A stretch of 49,575 nucleotides of DNA from Vampirovibrio sp041737375 (GTDB lineage: Bacteria; Cyanobacteriota; Vampirovibrionia; Vampirovibrionales; Vampirovibrionaceae): assembly GCF_041737375.1 (NCBI RefSeq), contig NZ_JBGSRV010000001.1, positions 1 through 49,575 of the forward strand, written 5' to 3'. Positions 42,951-49,575 of this stretch are shown in pieces; within the stretch, counting starts at the first letter, position 1; every line of letters starts with the position of its first letter. The translations under genes were made by a program, and so were the position numbers. A model generated the notes under the pieces. It was not told where the DNA came from and ran no database searches. It saw only the letters and a list, made by a program, of their open reading frames with translations.

Positions 42951-44114
42951 CTAGGCCAAGGCACTTTGAACCATCCAGTTCATCATCCGGGTGAGACGGG
43001 TTTTAGAGAGATCGGAGGTTAGCACCATAAATTGGGTCAATGAGGTCATCCGGGCCAATCGCTTCAATGCGCCCCGCTCCAAGTGATTGACGGGAATAGA
43101 GTAGCCTAGAACCGCTTTTGTAATCGCTTGAATAACCCGGTGGCAATGACTCGCTGAAACAGGCCGCCCTCGTTTCTGACCATGGCCGGAAGTGAAGAGG
43201 TAAGCTTCCCCCTCTTCCTCTCGCTCTGCCATCCAGTCCCGCCAATAGCTGGCAATCCAGGGCAACGATAAATCCAGCGAGAGGAAGCGTTCCACACTGC
43301 CCCGCCGACAAGGGAGCCTTTCTCTATAGGTTAATAGGCCCGGCTCTCCCGCCAGTTTCAAAAGCGGTAAGGTTTTCAGGGGAACGCCATAGCCCAGCAC
43401 ACAAACCAGCATCAGCCCGGCCATGGCCGGAAGCGCCTCATGCGTCAAGGCATCCAACAGCTTTTCAATCTCTTCACTGGTGGCAGATTCAGTCACCCCC
43501 AAAAGCCGGGGAGCTTTCACCGTGTAATCCGGCACCCGGTAGCCACCTTCAACCGCTTCCTGATAATAGTACAGCATGGCCCGAATACGCCCTAATATCT
43601 CCTTTTTGGATGAGTTCTTATACCCATTGGCCCGATACAGCAAGTACCGCTGAAGCTCAAGATTGCCAATCTCGTTTAATCCGTTCAGGCCATGGCCATT
43701 CATCCAAGCCCGGAACTTGCGGGCTTCTCTTAAAATGTCTGTCATACTACGGAGAGAAAAGCCCTTGCTTTCCATCCAGTAAACAAAGCCCTCTGTAAAT
43801 GTCTTTTCATTTGCTGGCAAGCCTTGTACGCCCCGCCAAACCAGCAACCCATCCTGAATGGTGGATAAATCCACCTTTAAACAGCCATGGCGGGCTAACA
43901 AAAATAGCATCCAGCGCATGGCTAGCTGGATTTCATACCGCCCCATATTCGGCAAAGCCTGAAACAGTAATGCTTCCGCTTGGCAAAAGGTTTTCACATC
44001 TTCAATCAGGGGAAAAGCCACCCGATCCGCCATTTCCATAATGGTTCTCAGGTGTTCCAAATCCAATTGAGAGAAACTTGGCTTCGCTTCCCAGGCGCTT
44101 TGGAGATTGAGCAT
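42951..44114 (-). CDS. Degenerate tyrosine-recombinase-like protein
   Basis: 387 residues. The overall plan is that of a tyrosine recombinase: a SAM-like N-terminal domain (FTEGFVYWMESKGF, RKFRAWMNGHGL) and a C-terminal domain with SEEIEKLLDALTHEALPAM, VLGYGVPLKTLPLLKL, FTSGHGQKRGRPVS and NHLERGALKRLARM. The first catalytic Arg is missing (GYGVPLKTLPLL where GLRxSELL is usual), and no GH...Y end is evident. It may be a structural partner of the integrase encoded upstream. It is the last gene of a leftward unit. Identification is moderate. Confidence 0.55.
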   Translation of the reverse strand: MLNLQSAWEAKPSFSQLDLEHLRTIMEMADRVAFPLIEDVKTFCQAEALLFQALPNMGRYEIQLAMRWMLFLLARHGCLKVDLSTIQDGLLVWRGVQGLPANEKTFTEGFVYWMESKGFSLRSMTDILREARKFRAWMNGHGLNGLNEIGNLELQRYLLYRANGYKNSSKKEILGRIRAMLYYYQEAVEGGYRVPDYTVKAPRLLGVTESATSEEIEKLLDALTHEALPAMAGLMLVCVLGYGVPLKTLPLLKLAGEPGLLTYRERLPCRRGSVERFLSLDLSLPWIASYWRDWMAEREEEGEAYLFTSGHGQKRGRPVSASHCHRVIQAITKAVLGYSIPVNHLERGALKRLARMTSLTQFMVLTSDLSKTRLTRMMNWMVQSALA

Positions 44115-44212
44115 AATCCCCGGTTCTGAATCCGGCTTGGGGGAAGTAAGGCTTCCAGCCCATGAGCCATGGCCTCAAAATAAGGCCGGATGGCTTGGGG
44201 CAAATCCGCCAT
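44048..44212 (-). CDS. Possible small coupled ORF
   Basis: A 54-codon frame whose ATG shares one base with the XRE stop (TAATG). It begins MADLPQAIRPYFEAMAHGLE and overlaps the start of the recombinase-like gene in another frame. The first 32 residues look protein-like, the rest not. It could be a decayed N-terminus of the next gene. Confidence 0.3.
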   Translation of the reverse strand: MADLPQAIRPYFEAMAHGLEALLPPSRIQNRGLCSISKAPGKRSQVSLNWIWNT

Positions 44213-44529
44213 TAGAAAAACTGACTGGGATCAACCATGAAGGGTTCGCTTGTTTGAGAAGATTTCCCAAAAGGCTGAATCAAAACCGGCTGGCGAATGA
44301 GCGCTTCCGGCGTAATGATGAGAAGGCTTTCCAGTGGGACCTGTAATAAGGTGCAAAGGTATTGAGCCGTTTCCAAACGGATTTGAGCGGGCGCTTTCTT
44401 GAGCAACTTATCCAGAGCCACCCGGCTAATCTGAATCCCCAGCCTATCCGCCATGGCCGCTTGCAATTGAGAAGCATTCCGAATGCCTCGATCTTGCATC
44501 ACCGCCTGAAGTTGCCACTCAACGGCCAT
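44212..44529 (-). CDS. XRE-family helix-turn-helix regulator
   Basis: 105 residues. VEWQLQAVMQDRGIRNASQL, ISRVALDKLLKKAPAQIRLE and TAQYLCTLLQVPLESLL match the HTH_26/YozG-like Cro/C1 group. ATG 44529 overlaps the integrase stop by 11 bases. It probably regulates the recombination genes or the R-M operon downstream. The Pro-rich tail after residue 75 is not assigned. A longer frame from 44757 has an out-of-family extension and is rejected. Confidence 0.8.
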   Translation of the reverse strand: MAVEWQLQAVMQDRGIRNASQLQAAMADRLGIQISRVALDKLLKKAPAQIRLETAQYLCTLLQVPLESLLIITPEALIRQPVLIQPFGKSSQTSEPFMVDPSQFF

Positions 44530-45616
44530 GGCCGGGCATCCTTCCCAGTAATGGCGGCCCGGAGGGTGTGGCTTTCTGCTTACAATCTCCCATATAGTGG
44601 GAAATGGTACTGGTCCAAACCCAGCCCGTGTTGCGCTTGAGTTCAAAGATATTGCCGCCTTGCTCCAGATAGTGACGGGTATAGGTGCGGCGAAAACCAT
44701 GCCAGCCAAAGCCAGCTTCCACAAAGATGGGCAAGCCAGCGGCCTGAATTTTTTCAATCAGCTCATCCATCCAGTGATGAGCCGTATTACTGCTTAACCT
44801 TTGGCCATGGCGGTTCTGAAACAGGGCTTCTCCCTTATTACGGGGAAAAGACTTCAGAAAATCAGAGAACGTTGCTTTCACCAAAGCGGAAAGTGGAACG
44901 ACCCGTTTTCTATCGCCTGATCCATTGGAGCCTTTACCCCGTAAGACCACACAAACACCATCCGGCAAAATGAAATGCTCCGGTTGCAGGCCCAGTATTT
45001 CCTTGAGCCGCAAGCCCATTTCCCCGGCAATCACACACATTAAATGAAGCTGGCTGGCCTTGAGTCGTTTATCTATGGATAAACCCGGCTGGATCTGACT
45101 CCAGGTGAACTTGAGCCATTGCTGATATTCCGATGCCTCTAAATAGTTCCGGTTGGGTGTGCGATCCGCTTGGTTCCGGGGAATGGTATAGCGGTTGACG
45201 GGGGATTCAATGGGGCCATACAGGCTTGGCAGATACAGAGACGGCTGGCCTTCAATGGAAACCGTGGGATTGTCTTTCAGGTATCGACAATAGCGATCGA
45301 TAGACTTGAGGCAAGCCACCGCACCCGCCTTAGAGGGAATATCCCGGTAAACCGCTTCTCGTACTTTGGCCGCCTGATAGGGATTGAACAAATCAAAGGT
45401 ATCCACCAGTTTTTGAGCGTCAACCCGTTCAGGATCCGCAATAGATACTTTTGAGCAAACATCCTGAAGCCGCCGGATTTCATTCACTCGGTATTTGTCA
45501 GTCAGGCACCGATGCCGAAAGCTCTCCTCATAGGCGGCCATGGCCAGCTCATGATGAAAAGGCCGATCGGATTCATTCTGAATAATGGTGGCGGGTGACT
45601 CAAGCAACATGGCCAT
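44519..45616 (-). CDS. Tyrosine recombinase/integrase (second in the element)
   Basis: 365 residues. The catalytic residues are present: Arg203 in GEMGLRLKEI, a Lys in the beta-hairpin LRGKGSNGSGDRKR, HGFRR (His306, Arg309), Trp332 in place of the second His, and Tyr341 in ISHYMGD. It is related to the XerC/D-like recombinases that occur in multi-recombinase cassettes. It overlaps the upstream hypothetical gene by 17 bases and the XRE gene by 11. Two close ATGs (45616, 45610) are possible starts. The GCCATGGC word spans the first one. Confidence 0.85.
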   Translation of the reverse strand: MAMLLESPATIIQNESDRPFHHELAMAAYEESFRHRCLTDKYRVNEIRRLQDVCSKVSIADPERVDAQKLVDTFDLFNPYQAAKVREAVYRDIPSKAGAVACLKSIDRYCRYLKDNPTVSIEGQPSLYLPSLYGPIESPVNRYTIPRNQADRTPNRNYLEASEYQQWLKFTWSQIQPGLSIDKRLKASQLHLMCVIAGEMGLRLKEILGLQPEHFILPDGVCVVLRGKGSNGSGDRKRVVPLSALVKATFSDFLKSFPRNKGEALFQNRHGQRLSSNTAHHWMDELIEKIQAAGLPIFVEAGFGWHGFRRTYTRHYLEQGGNIFELKRNTGWVWTSTISHYMGDCKQKATPSGPPLLGRMPGHGR

Positions 45617-46670
45617 GGCTTTCTGCAACCAACGGTTTCATTTTGGGGTGCAACTGGCGGTTTACAAGAGAGGTTTTGGCGCTAGAGGCTTGGCTTTCAC
45701 TTTTGAAGAACCGGCAGATAATGAGTAATATCTTTGGCTTTGTATCATTCCAATCAACTAATTGCACTCCACATGATTCAACGGTTTGATCGAAGATGCC
45801 AGTCAATTTAACCGGATGTTTGAAGGCTTGCGGAGCCATATTAGGAATGCTATTCTGGCATGTATTACTTTGATCGTTAGCGAGCCTGGCTTCCGTTCCG
45901 GCTTCAATCAGGGAGCCTTGAGAATTCGAGCCAACACCGGAGTTGGTTTGAGAAGTGGTCTGCAGCTTCTCCCAGAGTAACTCCAGTTTTTTCAATGCTT
46001 CAGAGTTGACTTCCCTCCCGCCCGGAGCATCATTCCCAAGTTTTTGAGTGCTTGCTTGCGAAGTAACAGTGGGTGACTTGGATTCACTGGGTAAATCAGC
46101 GGGGTTTACCGTCAACTCTTTTTTCTTTTTTAAATTAACCCTTTGTTTTCTACCATTGGCTTGATTAACCACTTCTTTTATCGAGCCAGTCAGTTTAACC
46201 GCTTGCTTGAAGGATTGCGGGGTTGTAGTAGAAATGCTATTCTTAAAATTAGAGCTTAAGCCTCCATTCTCGAGGGGATTACTCCTCCCAAGCGCATCAA
46301 GAGGAGTAACGTCCAAAGAGGTAGTTCCAGGCTTGGTGGAATTGTTGATGTCGGGTACAACCTTAGGCTCTCTTTTATTTATATTAGGTTTAGCCTTAAG
46401 CCCCAGTCTCTGATTTTTCGGTTTCATTGGTAGCAGATGACACAAAAGAGGCCTCAAGAAGACCGGATTGAGTGGAAGTTGAGTGGCGCCCTTCCTAAAC
46501 CCTTTCATTGTTGTCTGGTAGTTCATATATTTGCTTTGAGCCTCTGCGCTGGCACCGTCGATTCCGGTTAATAGAAGATGGTGTTGGGAAGAGGTACCAG
46601 GCCCGGAGCTGGTAGTTTGGGAGCTGCGCGTCCCTTCCCAAAGCCAATTTTTGATTTCACTCAATCCCAT
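45600..46670 (-). CDS. Hypothetical protein with an internal duplication
   Basis: 356 residues, unrecognised. It is rich in Ser, Thr, Asn, Lys and Pro and probably largely disordered. One unit occurs twice: NSISTTTPQSFKQAVKLTGS and NSIPNMAPQAFKHPVKLTGI, about 140 residues apart. A short hydrophobic stretch (PKILLIICRFF) lies near the C-terminus. It starts 5 bases after the excisionase-like gene and overlaps the integrase gene by 17 bases, so it belongs to that operon. A role in recombination or regulation is only suggested by position. Confidence 0.5.
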   Translation of the reverse strand: MGLSEIKNWLWEGTRSSQTTSSGPGTSSQHHLLLTGIDGASAEAQSKYMNYQTTMKGFRKGATQLPLNPVFLRPLLCHLLPMKPKNQRLGLKAKPNINKREPKVVPDINNSTKPGTTSLDVTPLDALGRSNPLENGGLSSNFKNSISTTTPQSFKQAVKLTGSIKEVVNQANGRKQRVNLKKKKELTVNPADLPSESKSPTVTSQASTQKLGNDAPGGREVNSEALKKLELLWEKLQTTSQTNSGVGSNSQGSLIEAGTEARLANDQSNTCQNSIPNMAPQAFKHPVKLTGIFDQTVESCGVQLVDWNDTKPKILLIICRFFKSESQASSAKTSLVNRQLHPKMKPLVAESHGHVA

Positions 46671-46675
46671 CGTTC

Positions 46676-46927
46676 CTAGATCCTTGTTAATCGAGCTTGT
46701 GCAGTACTGAACGCTTTACCACCTGCATTCAGCCACGCATCCAAATCTTCTTTAAAATAGAAGATGCGCCCCCGCTTGATAAACTGCGGGCCGCTGCCAT
46801 CACAGCGCATCATGGCCAAGGTTTTTTCTTTAAGGCCCAGGTATTTGGCGGCGTTTACCGTATCCAAACGCCCATCCGGGAACACTTCTACCTGAATTTT
46901 CAAGGTTTCCAAAGCTCTTCTCTCCAT
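46676..46927 (-). CDS. Excisionase/AlpA-like helix-turn-helix protein
   Basis: 83 residues. GRLDTVNAAKYLGLKEKTLA, then MMRCDGSGPQFIKRGRIFYF and KEDLDAWLNA are the HTH_17 (MerR-like winged helix) pattern of excisionases and AlpA-type regulators of integrative elements. It is the first gene of the leftward recombination operon and faces the RHH gene across a short divergent promoter region. The ATG at 46927 is preferred; a GTG at 46951 would add eight residues. Confidence 0.8.
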   Translation of the reverse strand: MERRALETLKIQVEVFPDGRLDTVNAAKYLGLKEKTLAMMRCDGSGPQFIKRGRIFYFKEDLDAWLNAGGKAFSTAQARLTRI

Positions 46928-46974
46928 CCAAAAAACGAATTCATGTATCACTGGAGAACACTTTAATCAAATTG

Positions 46975-47003
46975 TTGACTTGATGCAATGGCTGAGATAA
47001 AAC
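46975..47003 (+). promoter_or_regulatory. Probable promoter of the RHH-integrase pair
   Basis: TTGACT at 46975-46980 and TAAAAC at 46998-47003 are separated by 17 bp. They lie 34 bp before the ATG at 47037. The match is good for -35 and fair for -10. Confidence 0.5.
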
Positions 47004-47036
47004 TAGAACATTCCAGAAGAAACATTTGAGGACAAC

Positions 47037-47612
47037 ATGGCCAAAAAAGCATCAAAAGGCTCTCAGAACAAGGCCGAAGCACTCACAATGAGAGTAAATC
47101 CAAAACTAAAGTATGGATTGGAACTCCTTTGTAGAAAGCAACATAGAACCTTAACTTCAGTTATGGAAAGGGCTCTTAGCGCTTTGGTAAATGACCCTGA
47201 CGAGGGATTAGCGATCAATGACTCAACAGGCTTCACTCTCAGTGAGCCCACCTTGATGCTTGATCGGTTATGGGATCCCTCTGAAGTGGTTAGACTCATC
47301 AGGCTGGCATACGATTGGCCTCAATTGATGGCCTATGAAGAAGAACTAATCTGGAAGACCATTTGTGATAACGCTTTTTATTGGGTTGGAGAAAGCCGCT
47401 CTGATGAATTCATTTGGGACACCAGAGATGAGTCCAACTTAAACATTCAAAAAGTTATTGCAGACTGGGAAACTTTAAAAAAAGTCCCTGACGAACCAAA
47501 TGCCGTCAAACTTTTAACACATTGGATGCCAGTTGAAAGAAAAGTTGAAGGGCGAAGAGTTGTTACACAAAACAATTCTGAAACCCTTACTGAAGACGAT
47601 ATTCCATTTTAA
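47037..47612 (+). CDS. Hypothetical regulator with a ribbon-helix-helix-like N-terminus
   Basis: 191 residues. ALTMRVNPKLKYGLELLCRK followed by TLTSVMERAL (about 15-48) resembles a ribbon-helix-helix DNA-binding domain. The remainder (LWDPSEVVRLIRLAYDWPQL, YEEELIWKTICDNAFYW) is helical, Trp-rich and not recognised. GAGG 5 bases upstream supports the ATG. The integrase gene starts 12 bases after its stop, so it probably controls or assists integration. Confidence 0.6.
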   Translation: MAKKASKGSQNKAEALTMRVNPKLKYGLELLCRKQHRTLTSVMERALSALVNDPDEGLAINDSTGFTLSEPTLMLDRLWDPSEVVRLIRLAYDWPQLMAYEEELIWKTICDNAFYWVGESRSDEFIWDTRDESNLNIQKVIADWETLKKVPDEPNAVKLLTHWMPVERKVEGRRVVTQNNSETLTEDDIPF

Positions 47613-47624
47613 AGAAAGATGTCC

Positions 47625-48962
47625 ATGACAAAGAAGTTTGATATTCTTACCCGCCCGAACATGCGAAAGCTGGAACCCGGTCAACGGGTTCAGGAACATG
47701 GCATTATTTTTGAACGCCTTACCAATGGGGATGGCCGATTTATCGTGAATATCAGGGTGGATACAAAGCGGGTTCATAGAACGGTTGGCTTGGAGTCTGA
47801 AGGCGTTACCCGAGAGGATGCCGAAAAGTTTATTGAGCAAGCCCGGACCGATGCCCGGCACGAACGGTTAAACCTTCCTAAAGGCAGAAAAACCATTGTG
47901 GGCTTTAAAGAGGCTTCGCAAAAATATATTGCCCGCCTCAGAGAAGGAGACGGCAAAGATATAGAGAAGAAAGAGCAAAGGCTCAAGAATCATTTGATCC
48001 CGTACTTCAAATCAAAGCCCTTGATGGAGCTGACCAGCTTTGAGCTTGAACGGTATAAAAAATACCGGAAGGGGAAAGAAGCCATGCCCGCAACGATCAA
48101 TCGTGAGCTGGCAGTTATTTCGCATTTATTGAATCGGGCCGTTGAGTGGGATTGGATTAGCCACTTACCAGGGAAACCAAAGCTTTTATTAAAAGAAGAC
48201 AATGCCCGGACTGTCTACCTCACACCTGAACAATGTAATAGGCTATTAGAAATGGCCAAAAGTGACAGGAACCCGCAAATTTATTTGTTCATCCTGATTG
48301 GCTTGGAAACGGCCATGCGGAAGACTGAGATTTTAACGGTGAAGGTTGAGAATATTGATTTTACAACCCAAACAATTTTTATACCCAAGGCAAAAGCCGG
48401 TGCAAGGGTACAGCCAATCACAAGACGGTTAGCGGAATGCTTGGGTACTCATATTTCCGGCCATGGCTTGAGAGAAGGCTGGCTGTTTCCGAGCATTGGC
48501 AACTTTAAATCCAAATCAGGCTATTCCACCAGTATGGAAGAGGCTTTTCGCCGGGTTGTTACAAATGCGGGATTGGATGCTAAAGAAATAACGCCGCACG
48601 TTTTAAGGCACACCGCCACCACACATTTGGTTCAGGCCGGGGTAGATCTTCCAACAGTTCAGGCGATTACTGGCCATAAGACCCCATCAATGGTTTACCG
48701 CTACAGCCATCATAACAATGAGCATATCCAACAGGCCATGGATCGGCTGCAAGAGAAATATGACTCTGGTAAAAAAAACGAGTCACTGACACAGGAACGA
48801 CACAGACCCCTAAAAACTCAAAAGTCTCAGGAGGCTAAAAAGCTTTCTGAGACTGGATTCTCTAATGAGAAAGAGTGGTACCCCCAATGGGGCGAACTTA
48901 TTAATACGATATCTTTACACGGCCCGTTGATTTCTCGGCTTTTTGTAAAGCTGGCGGCCTGA
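47625..48962 (+). CDS. Tyrosine-type site-specific integrase
   Basis: 445 residues. The catalytic set is complete: Arg232 (LETAMRKTEIL), Lys255/257 (FIPKAKAG), His325-x-x-Arg328 (HVLRHT), His351 (ITGHKT) and Tyr360 (YRYSHHN). The N-terminal part has an AP2-like/SAM-like DNA-binding region (RFIVNIRVDTKRVHRTV). It matches the phage-type integrases of islands. The C-terminal about 75 residues are outside the conserved fold and contain two GACACAG repeats and the proposed attachment core. ATG 47625 (AGAAAG 6 bases upstream) or 47619. Confidence 0.92.
   Translation: MTKKFDILTRPNMRKLEPGQRVQEHGIIFERLTNGDGRFIVNIRVDTKRVHRTVGLESEGVTREDAEKFIEQARTDARHERLNLPKGRKTIVGFKEASQKYIARLREGDGKDIEKKEQRLKNHLIPYFKSKPLMELTSFELERYKKYRKGKEAMPATINRELAVISHLLNRAVEWDWISHLPGKPKLLLKEDNARTVYLTPEQCNRLLEMAKSDRNPQIYLFILIGLETAMRKTEILTVKVENIDFTTQTIFIPKAKAGARVQPITRRLAECLGTHISGHGLREGWLFPSIGNFKSKSGYSTSMEEAFRRVVTNAGLDAKEITPHVLRHTATTHLVQAGVDLPTVQAITGHKTPSMVYRYSHHNNEHIQQAMDRLQEKYDSGKKNESLTQERHRPLKTQKSQEAKKLSETGFSNEKEWYPQWGELINTISLHGPLISRLFVKLAA
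48788..48806 (+). repeat. Two GACACAG direct repeats, right arm
   Basis: Copies at 48788 and 48799, 11 bp apart, within the integrase gene and about 80 bp inside the proposed right end. The 19-bp block differs from 33290-33308 at one base. Confidence 0.6.
48876..48886. repeat. TGGTACCCCCA repeat, proposed right attachment core
   Basis: Identical over 11 bp to 33136-33146. It is followed by ATGGGGCGAAC, where the left copy has GGGGAATTCGAAT, so the tRNA-like CCCC...TTCG pattern is partly kept. It lies within the integrase reading frame. Confidence 0.45.
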
Positions 48963-48975
48963 ATCTTTACAAATT

Positions 48976-49007
48976 AAAAAAGCCCCCAGCGAACCGGGGG
49001 CTTTTAG
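48976..49007. terminator. Bidirectional rho-independent terminator
   Basis: AAAAGCCCCC pairs with GGGGGCTTTT around a short loop. It separates the convergent integrase (+) and hicB (-) genes. Confidence 0.9.
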
Positions 49008-49376
49008 TTAAGCGGATATTACAGAATCAACCGCCTGATCAATCAGCTTGTTAATTGATATGTTCCGGCGATTGGCTTCTTTCGCTATCTGGTAATGTTT
49101 TTCAGGCTTTGTACGGTAGGCGATTTGGCCTTTGAATTCTTCAGGTTTGGGAGGCTCCTGAATAGGCGTCCCATCTTCAATAGAGGCTTCAATGTGAAGC
49201 TGTAGCGCCTCCATTAAATTGTTCATCGCTTCCGCTGGTGTTGCGCCGTCTGAAAAACACTTCCATTCATTTACCCTAGAGGCATAATATTCCCGGCCTT
49301 TTTCGTTGTGTCGCTCAACGCTGAAAGACCAAGGGAGATTAATGTAATATTCCAGATTTTTAACGGTTTCTTTCAT
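49008..49376 (-). CDS. hicB: HicB-family antitoxin
   Basis: 122 residues. YYINLPWSFSVERHNEKGRE, CFSDGATPAEAMNNLMEALQ and the IEDGTPIQEP segment form the RNase-H-like HicB domain. A C-terminal ribbon-helix-helix segment (ANRRNISINKLIDQAVDSV) provides DNA binding. It neutralises HicA and represses the operon in known systems. AGGAAGGG 6 bases before the ATG supports the start. hicA lies directly upstream. Confidence 0.85.
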   Translation of the reverse strand: MKETVKNLEYYINLPWSFSVERHNEKGREYYASRVNEWKCFSDGATPAEAMNNLMEALQLHIEASIEDGTPIQEPPKPEEFKGQIAYRTKPEKHYQIAKEANRRNISINKLIDQAVDSVISA

Positions 49377-49415
49377 TGTAAACCCTTCCTAATGGCCTTT
49401 GAGGTGGGGGAGGGT

Positions 49416-49575
49416 CTAATGACCCAACCCCCTAAGGATTTCGCAAAGCTGGTGGAGATATACCGGCTTTACCTGAGAAGCGGCGGGAATGGTGATCCGG
49501 CTGGCTCCCTTGGCGAAAGTGATATGGCTTCCAGCTTGGCGGGCGCTGAATCCTAGACCGGTCAATAGGGCTTTG
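49416..49575 (-). CDS. hicA: HicA-family mRNA interferase toxin, 5' end outside the window
   Basis: The last 52 codons are visible. LLTGLGFSARQAGSHITFAK followed by RITIPAASQVKP and QLCEILRGLGH fits the C-terminal two thirds of HicA, including the GSH catalytic His on the dsRBD-like fold. The stop TAG (49416-49418) is 39 bases before hicB. HicA toxins cleave mRNA. The start is off the right edge. Confidence 0.8.
   Translation of the reverse strand, partial: KALLTGLGFSARQAGSHITFAKGASRITIPAASQVKPVYLHQLCEILRGLGH

Larger units (their letters stand above)
32777..48467. repeat. Cluster of 16 dispersed GCCATGGC palindromes
   Basis: Exact copies begin at 32777, 34853, 38249, 40590, 42809, 42840, 43420, 43689, 43884, 44166, 44450, 44525, 44804, 45537, 45612 and 48460. 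They lie in coding and non-coding DNA and in different reading frames, with ten between 42.8 and 44.9 kb. I found none in 1-32776. At equal base frequencies an 8-mer is expected about 0.24 times in 15.7 kb. Counts were made by eye. Confidence 0.85.
33136..48886. mobile_element. Proposed integrative element carrying type I R-M with a reverse transcriptase
   Basis: About 15.7 kb. Evidence: an 11-bp direct repeat TGGTACCCCCA at both ends, one inside a tRNA-end-like sequence; GACACAG direct repeats with 11-bp spacing inside each end; a tyrosine integrase at the right end; excisionase-like, regulator and second recombinase genes; and a word composition (GCCATGGC) different from the chromosome to the left. 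The right boundary falls inside the integrase 3' end, which is unusual but known for some integrases. The true right end may instead lie beyond the window. Confidence 0.55.

Noticed and set aside
44530..44757. N-terminal extension of the XRE regulator
   Set aside because: It is antisense-like sequence inside the integrase gene; the helix-turn-helix begins at the ATG at 44529.
43884..45619. GCCATGGC as a Kozak-like or start-codon artefact
   Set aside because: Only two of the sixteen copies lie at a start codon (44525 and 45612); the rest are in internal or antisense positions and several are intergenic.
1..49575. CRISPR array
   Set aside because: No regularly spaced 25-40-bp direct repeats with unique spacers; the only regular repeats are the 105-bp coding units and the 11-13-bp arrays listed.

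Overview
The window looks like an accessory-rich stretch of a bacterial chromosome (roughly half GC, standard code, Shine-Dalgarno starts, many 4-base ATGA gene overlaps). I cannot name the species. A prepilin-like N-terminus of the form GFTLTELLISLLILAEIATF, which I associate with Melainabacteria/Vampirovibrionia (non-photosynthetic Cyanobacteria relatives), is the best taxonomic hint. An ankyrin-type protein and an F-box-like repeat protein would fit a bacterium that meets eukaryotic cells. Both points are inference.

Layout. (1) 0-7 kb: surface-polysaccharide genes (truncated acyltransferase, PP-loop protein, phosphomannomutase remnant, WecB/TagA/CpsF glycosyltransferase, a cupin mannose-6-phosphate isomerase and ManC) cut by IS remnants and a dead IS701-type element. 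(2) 7-11.8 kb: decayed accessory DNA with two IS ends joined head to head, an hsdM pseudogene, a complete IS5-type element with 3-bp target repeats, and a hipBA module with an operator array. It ends at a 3' fragment of tRNA-Pro(UGG), a classic scar of element integration. (3) 11.9-25.4 kb: more ordinary chromosome with a pilin-like gene, an ankyrin-type protein, a methyltransferase, a polysaccharide set (sugar transferase, phosphomannomutase, nucleotidyltransferase, galE), an ArsR/AHSA1/DUF1579 group, and a 499-residue protein with an F-box-like segment and about ten 35-residue repeats. (4) 25.5-30.7 kb: sbcDC preceded by a truncated TIR-like gene. (5) 30.9-33.1 kb: a second hipBA module with three palindromic operators, lying between two copies of a tRNA-end/terminator-like repeat. 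(6) 33.1-48.9 kb: a likely integrative element, followed by hicAB running off the right edge.

The element at 33.1-48.9 kb carries a tyrosine integrase, a divergent regulator, an excisionase-like gene, a second integrase with an XRE regulator and a degenerate recombinase, and a tight operon hsdM-hsdS-RT-kinase-small basic protein-DUF4268-hsdR. That operon is a type I restriction-modification system with an Abi/DRT-type reverse transcriptase and a zeta-type P-loop kinase spliced between hsdS and hsdR, joined by 4-base or near-zero junctions. It is the best candidate here for an unusual defence system.

Two signals are not explained by genes. The palindrome GCCATGGC occurs 16 times between 32.7 and 48.5 kb and I found none in the first 32.7 kb, a pattern like the cyanobacterial HIP1 repeat but with another sequence. 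In addition, direct GACACAG repeats with 11-bp spacing sit just inside both proposed ends of the element, as expected for arm-type integrase sites.
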